64,000 nt of DNA, taken from positions 806,001 to 870,000 of the forward strand of contig MCGE01000002.1 in assembly GCA_002105175.1 (NCBI GenBank), in the 5' to 3' direction. The DNA comes from Absidia repens (taxonomy: Eukaryota; Mucoromycota; Mucoromycetes; Mucorales; Cunninghamellaceae). The position numbers were made by a program, and so were the translations under genes. This document shows positions 51,431 to 63,300 of this stretch, piece after piece. The notes below the pieces were generated by a model. It searched no databases, had not been told where the DNA came from, and was given only the letters and a program-made list of their open reading frames with translations. Numbering within the stretch: the first letter of the stretch is position 1; the number at the start of each line of letters is the position of its first letter.

Positions 51431-52148
51431 CTACTTGGTAGTGGCAAAAATCTTGGGGGCAGCCTATCGTACAAAACAAATCACGGTTACAAAACTATCA
51501 TTCCTAATAATCTCTGTCCTTATAAAGTATGCTACCACTACAACTTACACATTCATCAGCACAGTGCATAAAGTGGAAAAATTCTTCAATACCTATCAAA
51601 ACAAAAAGACGAGAAAATCAGTACCTTGATCATTTCAACAGTCATATCTATAGCCTTCCTCCTCCTCCCCCTATTCCCGTTTTCAGTCCTATGTCGTCCT
51701 ATCCACATATAGTCCTTCCCATCATAGCCAGTATGTTGTCACGTACAGTTTTCAGAAGATCCATTTTCAACACGTTCGTTACACTCATCAAGGTGATGTT
51801 TGAGAGAGGGGCATTCCTTAGCGCATTCTAAATTGCAAAGAAACAAGGATACAGGGTGAGTATATAATGTAAACGCTATGAGTGTCTTCTTTCCGACAAA
51901 TGTATACAAGGTCATTTAAATGATGCCCAAGATACAAGTGATTGGAAAAAAACGCTGCTGCCCTGGTGAGTGAATTTCGTTTGCTTACCTTCCATAATGG
52001 CTTCTTTGGGATCTTCAGGTTCTTCTTCTTCTTCTTCTTCTTCTTCTTCTTGAGCTTCAGCAGGAGAATCTTCCACTACGTCGGCAGTAGTTTCTTCTTC
52101 AGCATAAACGGTAGGAAGGAAGGTGGAGAAAATATCAGAGAGGCCCAT
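51431..52148 (-). CDS. QCR6: Cytochrome bc1 complex hinge subunit (QCR6)
   Basis: Four exons (51989-52148, 51747-51827, 51549-51592, 51431-51463) encode 105 aa. It begins MGLSDIFSTFLPTVYAEE, continues with a strongly acidic run (about residues 36-46, all Glu) and EPEDPKEAIMEG. The conserved Cys-containing helices follow: ECAKECPSLKHHLDECNERVENG, then ENCIEEFFHFMHCADECAAPKIFATTK. This is the hinge protein that docks cytochrome c to complex III in the mitochondrial inner membrane. The Glu run is coded by a TTC tract (plus strand, 52021-52050). The last two exons are only 44 and 33 nt. The donor of exon 2 is gtacgt; the alternative reading through it stops at once. An acceptor-like ttttag lies 4 nt before the ATG, suggesting a 5' UTR intron. 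Confidence 0.92.
52021..52050. repeat. (TTC)n tract coding the QCR6 glutamate run
   Basis: Ten TTC units on the plus strand read as GAA codons on the minus strand, giving the acidic segment of the hinge protein. Slippage here would change the number of acidic residues without breaking frame. Confidence 0.85.
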
Positions 52149-52590
52149 CGTACTAAAAATGATAAAATAAAAGAAAAAAAGAAAAAAGAAAAAGGGAATT
52201 TCAATTAAAATACAGGCCAAAACTTACCCTGGAAAACCAAGCCACCGGAGTTGAATATTGCCCATCTCACACCGCCCCACACGACAAGACAAAATTTTGT
52301 TTGTGGCATGAATTTTGAATCCATGCATAGACAGTACTGCTACATTTTAATGGGATGAATATGTACAAATGATTACTATACTATATAAAGAGGGGAAGAA
52401 AGGGGAAAAGTAAACTAAGTTTTTTTTTAAAAAAAAAAATGCCAATAAAAAGGGATACTGTATATGATGTTGATAAGGGAGAAAGAAATGGGCAAGAGAA
52501 AACAGAATTGTGATATGAATGAAAAAGATGAAATGAAGCAAAAAATAAAAGTAAAATAAGAAAGTACAATGAGGTAATTGGGTGATCCAA
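52149..52590. promoter_or_regulatory. QCR6 promoter and 3' flank of the ARID gene
   Basis: 442 bp. The QCR6 side is T-rich on the coding strand and may hold a 5' UTR intron (donor gtaagt near 52228, acceptor near 52153). The other side holds a T/A run near 52420-52440. No other gene. Confidence 0.45.
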
Positions 52591-55500
52591 CTATAAAGTG
52601 GTAGGGGAAGTGACAGTGGAGTGGATTCTGATATTGGATAAAATGGAATAAACAAAAGGGGAAAGAAGAGGTTTGCTATCGGCTGCATTGATAAGCTTAA
52701 TTTCGTAAGGTGCCATATAAGTAGACGCAGTTGGATCTTCAGAAAGGGATCGTAATAAATGGATTGCCACAAGAGGGATCCCTTTGAGTTCGCCTGCTGG
52801 ACCATCTGACATAGGTGTTGTGGGTTCTGAATTAGTGCTGCTGTCACTTTCCATATTCCGTAATCCAGTATTGTCATGTTGACCCGAGGAAGGTGGTGGT
52901 GTCGTTGTTGGAGTTGGAGTTGATAATGACGATGATTCCGATGTTGATTCAACCGCAATTGCCGATGATGATGGGGATGTTTCCGTCGCGTGTCCGTGTA
53001 TATGCGTGATCCAATCGTCTTTTGATTCCAACTCCATGGTACATCCGAGCCATTTGCAGTGGTGCTTCCCATCTTCACCGTCATCCGTGGTCAAAGCATG
53101 GTCGTTGATTATATGGTCATCTAGAGAATGTTGATCGTTGTGAATATTGTTGGTACATTTAATCCATTGACAGACATATTGCGATTTGGCTATAAAATGG
53201 TGACAATTTTGTGAGTATGACAACTTCTTATTCATCCTCCTCCCCTCCCAGAATATCGTTTGCTTACCTTCGTCATGAAGAATGTTCATCTTAATCTGCA
53301 ACCCTTTGACGCATAATCCTTCAATCTTGGTTCCAGTCTTCGATGTGTTGGGGATTATTTGACCGTTTTCCATAATATGTGCTGGGGGTTCTTCAGGGAA
53401 GGCAATCGTAAGCACTGAGTAGAAGTGATTCATTTTCAAGGCTTTTTCTGTTCCAAATCTTGAGTAGTAAAGAAGATACATATCATCCAATGAAAGAGTG
53501 CTGCTAGTTGTCGTTACCTCGAATTTGTCTTTGAGCCTATAAATATTCACATAGCATTAGTAACAAGTAACGCAGAAAAAAATTCCAACTTACCATCCTA
53601 GACACCTGAATGGCTCATCCAATGTTGAATAGTTAGTCAAATCAGGCACTGACCCGTACTGGCTCCCTGGTACCGAAAGCGAAGAGGTTGGAGTGCCTAT
53701 TACACTGCTGGCTGTACTGCTGATCCCGCTGCTACCGCTGCTGCTGCTACTACTACCACTAGGCGATAACGGTTGTAACATAAAATTGCTGTTTGGTGAG
53801 GTTGCCGCTGTTGCGATTTCTTCCTTGATCAATTTCGCCACATAATACTTTGAAGTAGATTGCACCTTTTCTACAAGTAAAGCCACATACGCGCCGCCGT
53901 AAGCACTAAGCATTTGAGACTTGCATTCAGCAGAAATGCATACTTGTTGATACAGATATTCCAACGAGACGCCAACCATTTCTTCATCCGTTGCCAAGAG
54001 ATTCTGAGCAATGCATGCAATGACTTGAGTGTTGTTCGCCAAAAAGAGCTGATTCAGGTCACACATACCGATCATCGTTAATGAGCGAATAGAGGCAACC
54101 ACCACATAGGGATCTTGAGCATAAATCAGTTTGGTTAGGCAAGGTATCCAATGATCATCAGGCCCAGCCAATGGGATATGTGCCGTCATCTTTTCTACAA
54201 TATCGACGCAATATCTACTTAACTCTAGATTCCCCAGCAAGGTAGCCAAATCCAATGTCGCGATAAGTAGTTCCTTCAGTAATATGTGTGTCGCCATCGC
54301 TGTTGCATCGGGTTCCATCGTAGAATAGTTTCGAATCACATGAAGCACCTTTTTCAAACGATCGTATTTGACTGTTGATTCATTGTCATCGTCCATATCC
54401 ATAAGGCTTGACAATGCATCGCAGCTGCTATTTTTGTTATCCCCATTGTGCTGCTTTTGTTGATGTTTGATATATGGCCGACCATGATCCAGTAACAGTT
54501 CCATTAGCATTGGTGTTGCAGAAATTGGTAAATGATGAGGGGTTGTAAACGTGAGATCGAGTAAAAAGTGTAGAGCCCAATCGATGTCCTTATCGCTGCC
54601 GAATCGTAGGGCGAATAAAATTTTTTGCTTGACAGGTTCCTCTAACAGGGCATCTAAGAAAAAGAAAAACAATATATCGTTTTAGTACTGATTAAATTCA
54701 TACAACTCTTTTTTTTCTTGTTCTATTACCGTTTGTTGTAGCAATGGGGTCGCTTGTATCACTGGTGTAAGAGAGTGAATCTTGAGAAACTGGCGTCAGA
54801 GGATAAGTTGGATCCTGGCTAGAGTCCACAACCGAGATTCGTTGTTCACCTTTCATCTTCTTTTGTTTTGCCTTTGAAGTCGACCCTAGTTGAAAATGAA
54901 GAAATAAAATGGTTAATCATAAGATAAACAACAGAAAAATAAAATTGTTTGAATGTACCTGGGACATGTTTTTTATATCTGTTTCCTGCCAAAGTACTAA
55001 GTTTATGCGCATCAGGTCCCTTCAGTTCTTCAGGAGGTTTCCAGATTTTTCCATTGACATGTTCTTCTTCCCATCCAAGCTAAATACAAGCCGGAAAAAA
55101 AAAACGCGAATAAGTAAGTGTCGAAACATGTGCATATAATGATCTACTTGTATTTACCAGGTTGCGAATGTAAAGACCTTTCAGAATATACGCACTATTG
55201 GTGCAGGTCGCAGGAAATCCAAATTGGTTGCCCACCTGTTTCCAAGCTCGGCCCTGTGTCACCTATAAGATGCAAAAAAACAAGGTGAGTAAACGATTCC
55301 ACCGCCGTATAGGCGCAAAGCTTGCCTTGTCAAAACCACCAATATTCATGACAATCTTGAATAGTTTCAGCAGGTCTAATCGCTTCTTGCCAAGAATAGG
55401 TTCGACTTGTAGCGTTGTTCTATATATGAGTAATAATAATAAAATAAAACGTGAATGCTGTTTAACTAGTGTACGAGTCTGCTTTATTTCGGTTTCTGTT

Positions 55501-55596
55501 CTTTTCATACCCTTTGGCTGCATGGAACTGAGAGAGATTGTTGATAAAGTTGACATATTCCGCTGTACGATCAATAGTATTCGTCAGCTTCCGCAT
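52591..55596 (-). CDS. RSC9: ARID/RFX/C2H2 chromatin remodeler subunit, RSC9/ARID2-like
   Basis: Eight exons (55511-55596, 55326-55419, 55158-55262, 54959-55079, 54730-54885, 53594-54653, 53268-53536, 52591-53189) encode 829 aa. The ARID DNA-binding domain is at the N-terminus (residues about 10-95): FINNLSQFHAAKG, LDLLKLFKIVMNIGGFDKV, WKQVGNQFGFPATCTNSAYILKGLYIRNL. A helical armadillo-like region (about 180-480) follows, then an RFX-like segment (CLGWLKDKFEV...LYYSRFG) and a C2H2-type pair (YVCQWIKC...DHIINDH, HHCKWLGC...HIHGH) near 633-690. This order matches Rsc9 of the RSC complex and ARID2/BAF200 of PBAF. Intron 2 (55263-55325) has a GC donor (gcaagc). The protein should be nuclear. Confidence 0.85.
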
Positions 55597-56129
55597 TGGA
55601 GGACAACCCAGTTATAGAATCACAAATATGTTATAGAGGGTGAGATATATATCCAAAAAAAAAAGGAAGGAAGGGAGGAGGGAGAAAAGAACGAAACAAA
55701 GTGGAAGAAAGTAAGGAAGAAGGAATAGTTTTAAGTTTTTAAAAAAATAAAAATGCAGAGATTGTGGCTTGGACGGTGTTTAAAACACGAGCACAGTTTT
55801 AACGTCTATATTTATGCTGACCAGTTGCAGGCGCACAATAGCCCAAGGAGACATTGTTTATCAATAAGAGTACATTTATTTTACAATATATAAAGTAAAT
55901 TATAAGAGTCAACAGTCATATGGTGAATGGCAAACTATACTAGTGAGGAGACCGATAAACTACTCTATTCTACAACGAACGGCAAATTATTCTAAAGTGG
56001 AGAAAATAAACTTAAGTAGGTCAAGTCGTACTGTATTGAGTTCAAATATATAATTGGAAGAGAAATACCGTGGTGCTGTTTTGAATGGTGGGAGTTGCTA
56101 TAAAAATAAAAAATAAAAAATAAAAAAAG
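55597..56129. promoter_or_regulatory. Upstream region of the ARID gene
   Basis: An AG-rich tract (CT-rich on the coding strand) at about 55657-55720 lies just upstream of the gene, resembling the pyrimidine tracts before other genes here. AT-rich sequence follows with no coding signal. Confidence 0.4.
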
Positions 56130-56915
56130 GAGTTTCCTTTTCCTTTTCTGACATGATCAAAGAAAAAATCAGGACAACAGAAAATATTTCCAATTCCGAC
56201 CACGTGGTTTTTATTTCCTCCTAAATTTATCATTTTTTTCGGTCTTTTTCTTTTTCTTCTTCTTTTCTTTCTTTAATTCTTCATAATTGTGACCTCAATG
56301 AGTCATAATGGATTTATATTAGTGTTAGGACTAGGTTAGACGCATTTCCAGATCAGAGATTACAAGCTGCATGGGGAAACCCTTTCATTTTGGATTCAGG
56401 TTTGGGACCTCCATTAGTTAGCTCCATTATCTTAGTTTAGTATTATTTTGTCTATAGTTTGTATCCATATCTGAATAAAATATGTCTCTCTTAATTTTCT
56501 TCAATGAAAATTTTCCCATTAGTCTCTTCATGTCTTTTGCAATAGATCCCTTTTCACCATCACCCTTTTAGAATTATTATTACACTTCGATAAAAAATAC
56601 CACTTCAGGTTTTGTAGTCACTTGTACAGTATATTAGCTCAATTTTTACAATATCTCTTTAGTTTAGCGCTAACTACTCCTCAGATCTCACTCGAGACTC
56701 ACTCATGCTACTACCAATAAGACCCCTCGCCACAATGAAACCCCGCTTTATAAATTTAGTATCTACCATATTCTCTCATATGAAATATGCATTTTGTCTT
56801 ACCCATCCTCTGTCGCATTGGATATTGAGAAAGATAGTTCTGTGGCTATTCTGTGAGTCCTATCAAACATCTTCCATTCTAACCCTCCCATCATGACTAC
56901 TCAACTCTGAAGCTG
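56130..56915 (+). repeat. Dispersed element family, copy 8
   Basis: It has TCCGACCACGTGG with CACGTG at 56201-56206, a pyrimidine tract, GTGTTAGGACTAGGTTAGA, the core GATTACAAGCTGCATGGGGA near 56357-56376, and an AATAAAATATGTCTC signal near 56474. A 3' half follows with GCAATAGATCCC, GTACAGTATATTAG, CATGCTACTACCAATAAGA and a terminal CATCATGACTACTC block matching copy 7. Confidence 0.88.
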
Positions 56916-57318
56916 TAGATTTTGGTTTTGATAATAAAGATGTCTTTTTTTTCAAAATCATACTATCTTTTTCACAACAATCATAAAATATGTAATCAAA
57001 TGTGTAGTACTAAGTTGGGTTTTATTTTGAAAAATATATATGTATCTATTTGTGTGTGTGTATGTGCTTCGTGAAGGGGAAGGGGTATACTATTTATACT
57101 ATACTATTGATATCAAACATGTCTTTCGTATTATTCAGTCAGGGTCATAAGTATATTGAAGGTTTCCCAAAGCTAATGGAGCACCAGTAAATTTATTTCA
57201 AATAAAAGTAATAATAGCAATAATAATAATAACAATAAACAATAAACAATAAACAATGACAATACTATGATACAAGTAAACAAATGATAATATACTACAA
57301 AACTACATCGTCCACCCT
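56916..57318. other. 3' flank of the SZT2-like gene
   Basis: AT-rich. Four units of AATAAACA form a small tandem repeat at about 57227-57257. No gene. Confidence 0.5.
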
Positions 57319-60300
57319 TCATTTTGTGCATTTCCAGAGATGATAGCCCAGAGTATTTGCCAAATTTCCCACAAATTGTTTTTCCACATCATCCAATTTG
57401 TCTAAATGTTGTCGTTTGTGCTTGCTACAGGCATATACATTAATATGGTTGACGCTGTCAGCAATCGAGTCAGACCTGTTGTTGTCTTCGGCATCATCTT
57501 GGTAATCCATTAATACGAAATAATCCATGACAGCATTGGGCACAAAGAGAAGCACATATCGTCGTACCAATGATCCACCTTGTTGAGATAATTCACCAGA
57601 CGTAAGAGGGTTAAATTGTTTGACCATGTCCAGTACTGTGTTCCATCGCAAATTCAAAGATAAGAAACGACCAAATTGTGGATCTACGTTGTCGTCAATT
57701 TTGATGGTCTCGAATTCCCTGGTAAGTTTCACCAAATCTTCCATATTTTCCAAAGGTTGGCTTGGTGCCTTGGTGTTGATCGCTTGATACAATTTATTCC
57801 AATCAGCATCTCGATGACATGCTATAGCCGCCTAAAAATGTTTAAATAGATAATTAGCCTATATTTATTTATTTTTTTGGGGGTCTCCTTATTACCTGTC
57901 TAATCAAAGTATCAATCCGTCTCTTTGCTTGTTGTAAAACGTCATCAAGAGAATGCATATCAGGACCAAGCACTTCATCCAAAATATTTTCATAGCGTTC
58001 GGGTTTGCTTTTCACCACCTTTTTCCAAGCCGCTTTGTTCGCATTTTTCCCAGTCGAAGCACGCTTCATTCCTTGATATGTGACAATGACGTAGTAGTGT
58101 AGCGTAATTTTATCGATATGGCTAAGAGTAGGGGTTTGATAGTCATCACCAATTCCATCACCGTTGTCATCTGTCCCAGTAGTCCCGCTAATATGATGGC
58201 TTGATTGACGAGGTGAATCCACTGACCCCATGCGGCTATACATGCTATGACTTCCTGGCCATTGTCGCGTAGGCCCCGATTGCTGATCACTGGATACCAA
58301 TGGTGTGATAATAAGTGAGTACCTATATGGCGAGCGAGAATCATCGTGGCCACGTTCGAATGAGATATCATCAGAAGATACAAAACAGCCCAAGGGCTTT
58401 TTATCGCACATCAAAGAGGAGAATCCAAAACTTTCAGCATTTCGTAGTAAAGTCGGCAATAAAGCGTCCAGTTTTTCTTCCATAAGAATCTTGTATAAGC
58501 CATGGATAATTCGGTTGCGAGAATATCCACCAGGTCGTTTGCCGTGCAGTGCTACCATGTTGTCAATCATATTCAAAAGGTTGAGATTTGTTGGGATATT
58601 TTCAATGTCGTCCAAACTTTTTTGAATAAATCGTAAGCGGAAATCTGATACAAACGAGTTGACGTGAATTTTTTGCTTGAGACCATCGCATTCTTCAGTA
58701 AAATCGTGGAAGCCAGCCCGTCGCATTTCGTGTTTTTCGTGTGTGTACGGAGAATAGGTCAAGCGTCCATATCTTCGATGAAGAGTATACAATGTAACCG
58801 AAACAAATACGCCAGTCAGTCTTGCTTCACAGAGCACAGTTCCCCATTGTAAACCTTGAGAAGGTATGTTACTGGTGACGAGACAGATTCTTGATCGTTG
58901 ATTTTGAATTTCGATAAGTAGGCCTTGGTTTCTTCTTGCTGATCCGATGATGATCCATAAACAATAAGATGCATACCGACACTTTCCAGATACGACGCAT
59001 AATCCTTCATAAATGAGTGGGCGAGGTTTTCATACCAGTTAGTTGCAGAAGTGGTTTGCTGAGAATCTTCATTCATTCCAGGAGCTGTATCGTCAAAAAG
59101 TTGGGCCGTTTTTTGTAAATGATTCGAGCCAAAGTTGACGGTTTCAGTAGAGTCGATGTCCGATAAAAAGAGAGGCGTTCGACAGAAATGAAGGATGCGA
59201 GAAGCCTTCAGAATCACCTGAAGTTCGGATACGGTCATCATTTCATCTTGTTCCAAGTGCTGCTGCTGTTGGTCCTTGATTGAATACTTGTCCGCCCATT
59301 TTGAATACACCTTGAATGCTTTTTCATGTGCTGTCTGAAGTTGAGATCGTCGAAGATACATGTTGAGGAAGGGTTCACCGTGCCGAATCAAATAGTCCCT
59401 GTGATTTGCGTGCTGATACTCTGTTGTTGATTCAGCAAATGCATCCCTAAACACAGAATTTGCATCCGCCATTCGTACAGCCGTATAAACTACATCATTC
59501 ACCGCCACTTCACTCGAACGGCTACCGGTACCATTGTTGCTGTTTTCGTGTCTTGGTGGTCTACAAAGTTTTCCAAATTCATCCACATCAAATATGCTTG
59601 AACCAACACCGACATCTGAGTCACTACAGAAGGAGGACAGGCGTTGATCAGAAAGCAAAGGTCGACTTCTCGAAGAGTATGTGTTCGTCACTAGTTGTTT
59701 TAGGCTATTGAAGTTGACTTGTACCTTGGTTGGTATGGTAATATCCGTATGACTAGACGCCGACCTTGTTCGTGGTTCCGATTGCGCCAGGCGAGCGATA
59801 CTGGATGCATTTGGTGATGATGATTGTTGGATATCTTGGAGCGACTGTTGTTGTATGACTGTGGAGAGACTAGGATGATAGGCCACATTACTGTTGACAC
59901 TGTTGTTGCTGCTGTTGCTGTTGCTGTTGGTTGCGTTGCTATAATAATTTGAGGTCATTCCATTCGATATCGACGAGCATGATGACAAAATTCCCGCCAT
60001 GGTGTGAGAGTGATGGAAAAGACCCATTTTTTGATGCATTATATTCTTCAAAGCCAAGTGTCTTGATTCTTGTTGTGCCAAAGTGCGAAGGAGCATTTGT
60101 GATACTTGATTGGTAAAGGTTTCCGTACAGTTGTAAACATACATGGTTGTCTTCATACAATCAATGATAAGAAGCATAAAGCAATGGTGGTGATCTGCTT
60201 CTTTATAATTGAGTTTTTGTTTGAGGACCACACCGGACTTGGACATGGAGGATGCCACAGAATCTTGTCGATGATGATTGTCGTCTTTTCTTCCATCTCG

Positions 60301-63300
60301 CTGCTTTCCAAATTCGTCATCCTTCCCTGTAGACCATTTCTTGTTCTGAGACCAATAACTTTCAGTGCTGTGCCTCCGAGAGCTGAATCCACTTGATACA
60401 CCTAGTTCAGGTAAGCCACTGATAACCATGTATTGATAGTTCTGTGGACCGTCATTTGAGTTGTCTGGTTCCATATGAAGAGTTGGATCGTACAAAGTAT
60501 GTTCACCTAGAAGTTCATCTTCGTTGTCCAGATCTTGAGATAAGGCAGCGCGGGTAATAATCGGTCTGAGCATTGAGTTGATAAGATTCAGTTCAGCGTC
60601 CAGTTGAAGTAAAATATCATTCATGCACCAAGGAGCTAGACTAGTTGACCAAGATAATTGCTTCACAGTCGGACTTTTCCACTCTATAGCCTTGTTGAGA
60701 ACTTGCAAAAATGGAGTAGACATTGCCTTGATGGAGTGTGTACTGTCGTCAAATATCATATTGCTAGATTCTTGGTTTTCCACCAGGATTGGTTCAGAGA
60801 GAGCTGTTTGAATAACTTGTTCCACAATATAATCGCAGATGGTATGCTTGAAGCAGTCATAGAGGCAATTCAACAAAAAGTCACCTTCGATCTGACCAAT
60901 AGGCCATATATCAATGCCTAGTAGGTATCCATCTTGAAGATCATCAAAGCCACTATCCATAATATAGTCATCGTTCAAATAGGCTTCCAACTGTAGATCA
61001 TCGATACTTGACACCCCTTTTGTTTTTGGTAAATGGGTCACGAATATACCATTCTTATCAAGTAGACTAAGACAGATACCAGCCACACCTTGCCCTACGC
61101 TGAGTTCAAAAGGACTGCAAAGCCCAGGAGTACGACTTGTACAGCTATAATAGAAACACAAATCTTGCAATTGACGATCGTAGCTTCCAGGACTAAGATT
61201 GGCTTGACTAAGGCACACAAAAGGAAAAGCGTTTATAAGTTTCTGCTTAGTTTTGTTTTTAAATATATGTATAATATAAAATACTTACGACCAGGATAGA
61301 CCACCAGAGTAGGAACCATAACGAATCATTCTGTGTCGTCGGATAAGAGAGGAAATGTCGGTTCCATCCAAGGCACGTAACGGGCCAAACAAAATGTTTT
61401 GGCGAAGAAGAGCCAAAAAGTGAGAGGGATTGGAAATAACGGGGGTGATACGAAGGGTCTGTCGTAATGGAGGTGTCTTTCCAACAGGCAATATGAATTC
61501 CAGATCCTAAATAAAATAATTGACAAGTTAGTAACTAGAACAGGATTTTGGTTATTATCTTTCACTTACGGCACGAGAGAGTTTCGAAGTAGGATTGCGA
61601 GTAAGGAATTGCTGTACCTCCTTCATAATGATTTGGGACATGAGCCGACTTTCCAGCATTTCCACCAGTTCTGATATCCATCCACCAAATTCGACACCAT
61701 GTACTTCAAAGAGTAATTCGCGTGATTCTGTGTATCTACCACTTTGTTTCTTGATACTAGGTGACAAGTTGTTGCTACTTTGATGTTTTCCGGGACTATC
61801 CTTTGTGCTTGTACGTTCGCTATGAGGACTTCCATTAGGAGACGTGGTTCCCGTAAAGGAGGAGAATGACGCATTGTGCAATTTGGGATGAGAAGCACCA
61901 AAGCCACCACTGCCACCACCATCACCAGTCGTAGATTTTTCACCATTGCTTTCAACTGGTTGTAGATAATAGCCACAGGGAGATCCAGGCCGTAAATAGA
62001 GACTATCATTATCATTTTGTGAATCCGAATCGAAAGAATGAGAGCTAACACCTTCAGAGAGGAAGCAATACACCACCACATCGTCGCGCATGATGACAAA
62101 CATGTTGGGTCGATTCTTGACTGCAAAGGGACGAAGGACTTCATTGGAGAGAATTGTGAGTGCTGAGTTCGGTTGTAGTCGCCAATGGAGTGGGAATCGT
62201 TTCGTCAAAAGAATGTCGCAGCCAAATTGTCCAGGTTGGAATTTTTTGGGAGGTGTCAAAGCTAATTCTTCGCCTGAGGTTGAGAGTATTTCGACAAGAT
62301 TATCATTTGTCCCAAAACCAACAGGCTCAAAATCGTCATCAGAAGAATCGTCGGAAGAGGAGTATTGTTCTTTTTCAGATTCATCAGCTGGAGCAAGAAG
62401 GTATTTACTGTTCAAAGACAAGTCAAGATAAAAAAAAAATGTGAGTTCGGTGTTTCAAATGTGTTCGTCCCTTTCCTGTTTACCTGCAAATACGAGAATC
62501 ATGCATAGATTGTAATAATACCAATTTGTTGGTTCGTTCCATTACTTCATTCACCATGGTTTTCGTCATTCGTATAATTTCAGACCGGTTGACAGATTGT
62601 TGAAGCTTCGAATAAAAGTATATCTGTACACTTTGCTTTTGAGGAATCAATAATAACCAGTAGAGCTGTTGATGCGTTGATTTGGTGTCACCACTATCAC
62701 TGTCATCACTGACATCTGTTCTATCATCGTTGTCGTCATCATCCATATTCCCAGATTCTAAGAGGCTGATGCCAAGTCCTTGACAGTACTCGTCGCTTCC
62801 AGGTGCCAACTGCTTTTGCTTGGTTGTTGCTGTTGTTGCTGCTATTTCCGCCGTCACTGTATCCTCTTTCGAAAAAGACGGTACGTCAATACTGATGTTA
62901 AGCCCTTCAATGTCTAGTCCATGTTGTTCCTGATATGTTTCCGCAGCAATTCTTGATATATCCACTGAGAGTGACCGAGCATCATCGCACGCATAAAAGG
63001 AGTTCCCAACCCGTACCAGTCGATAGGGTGTACTTCTTGCTTTTTCCAATTCCGCAAAAAAGGTTTCCCGGCTTTGTTGTTGGTTCTTGACAAATACCAG
63101 GGGGATAAACATGGTGGTAGGAAAGTCGACAAATGGATTCTTCTTCATGAGTTGAGTTTCGACATAGCGTATGACAGCAGCAGTGATAGGTCCCGATCGT
63201 AATAGCCCATGCATGATTTCTTCGGTAAACAGCCATACTAATCTTGATTCAGTTTCTAACAGCGCATCTTGTTTGTCGATATTCAAAGAAGAGAGATTTT

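Noticed and set aside
52347..53084. 245-aa minus-strand frame overlapping the ARID gene
   Set aside because: His/Gln-rich shadow of the real frame, which carries the C2H2 pair; its C-terminal part is non-coding 3' DNA.
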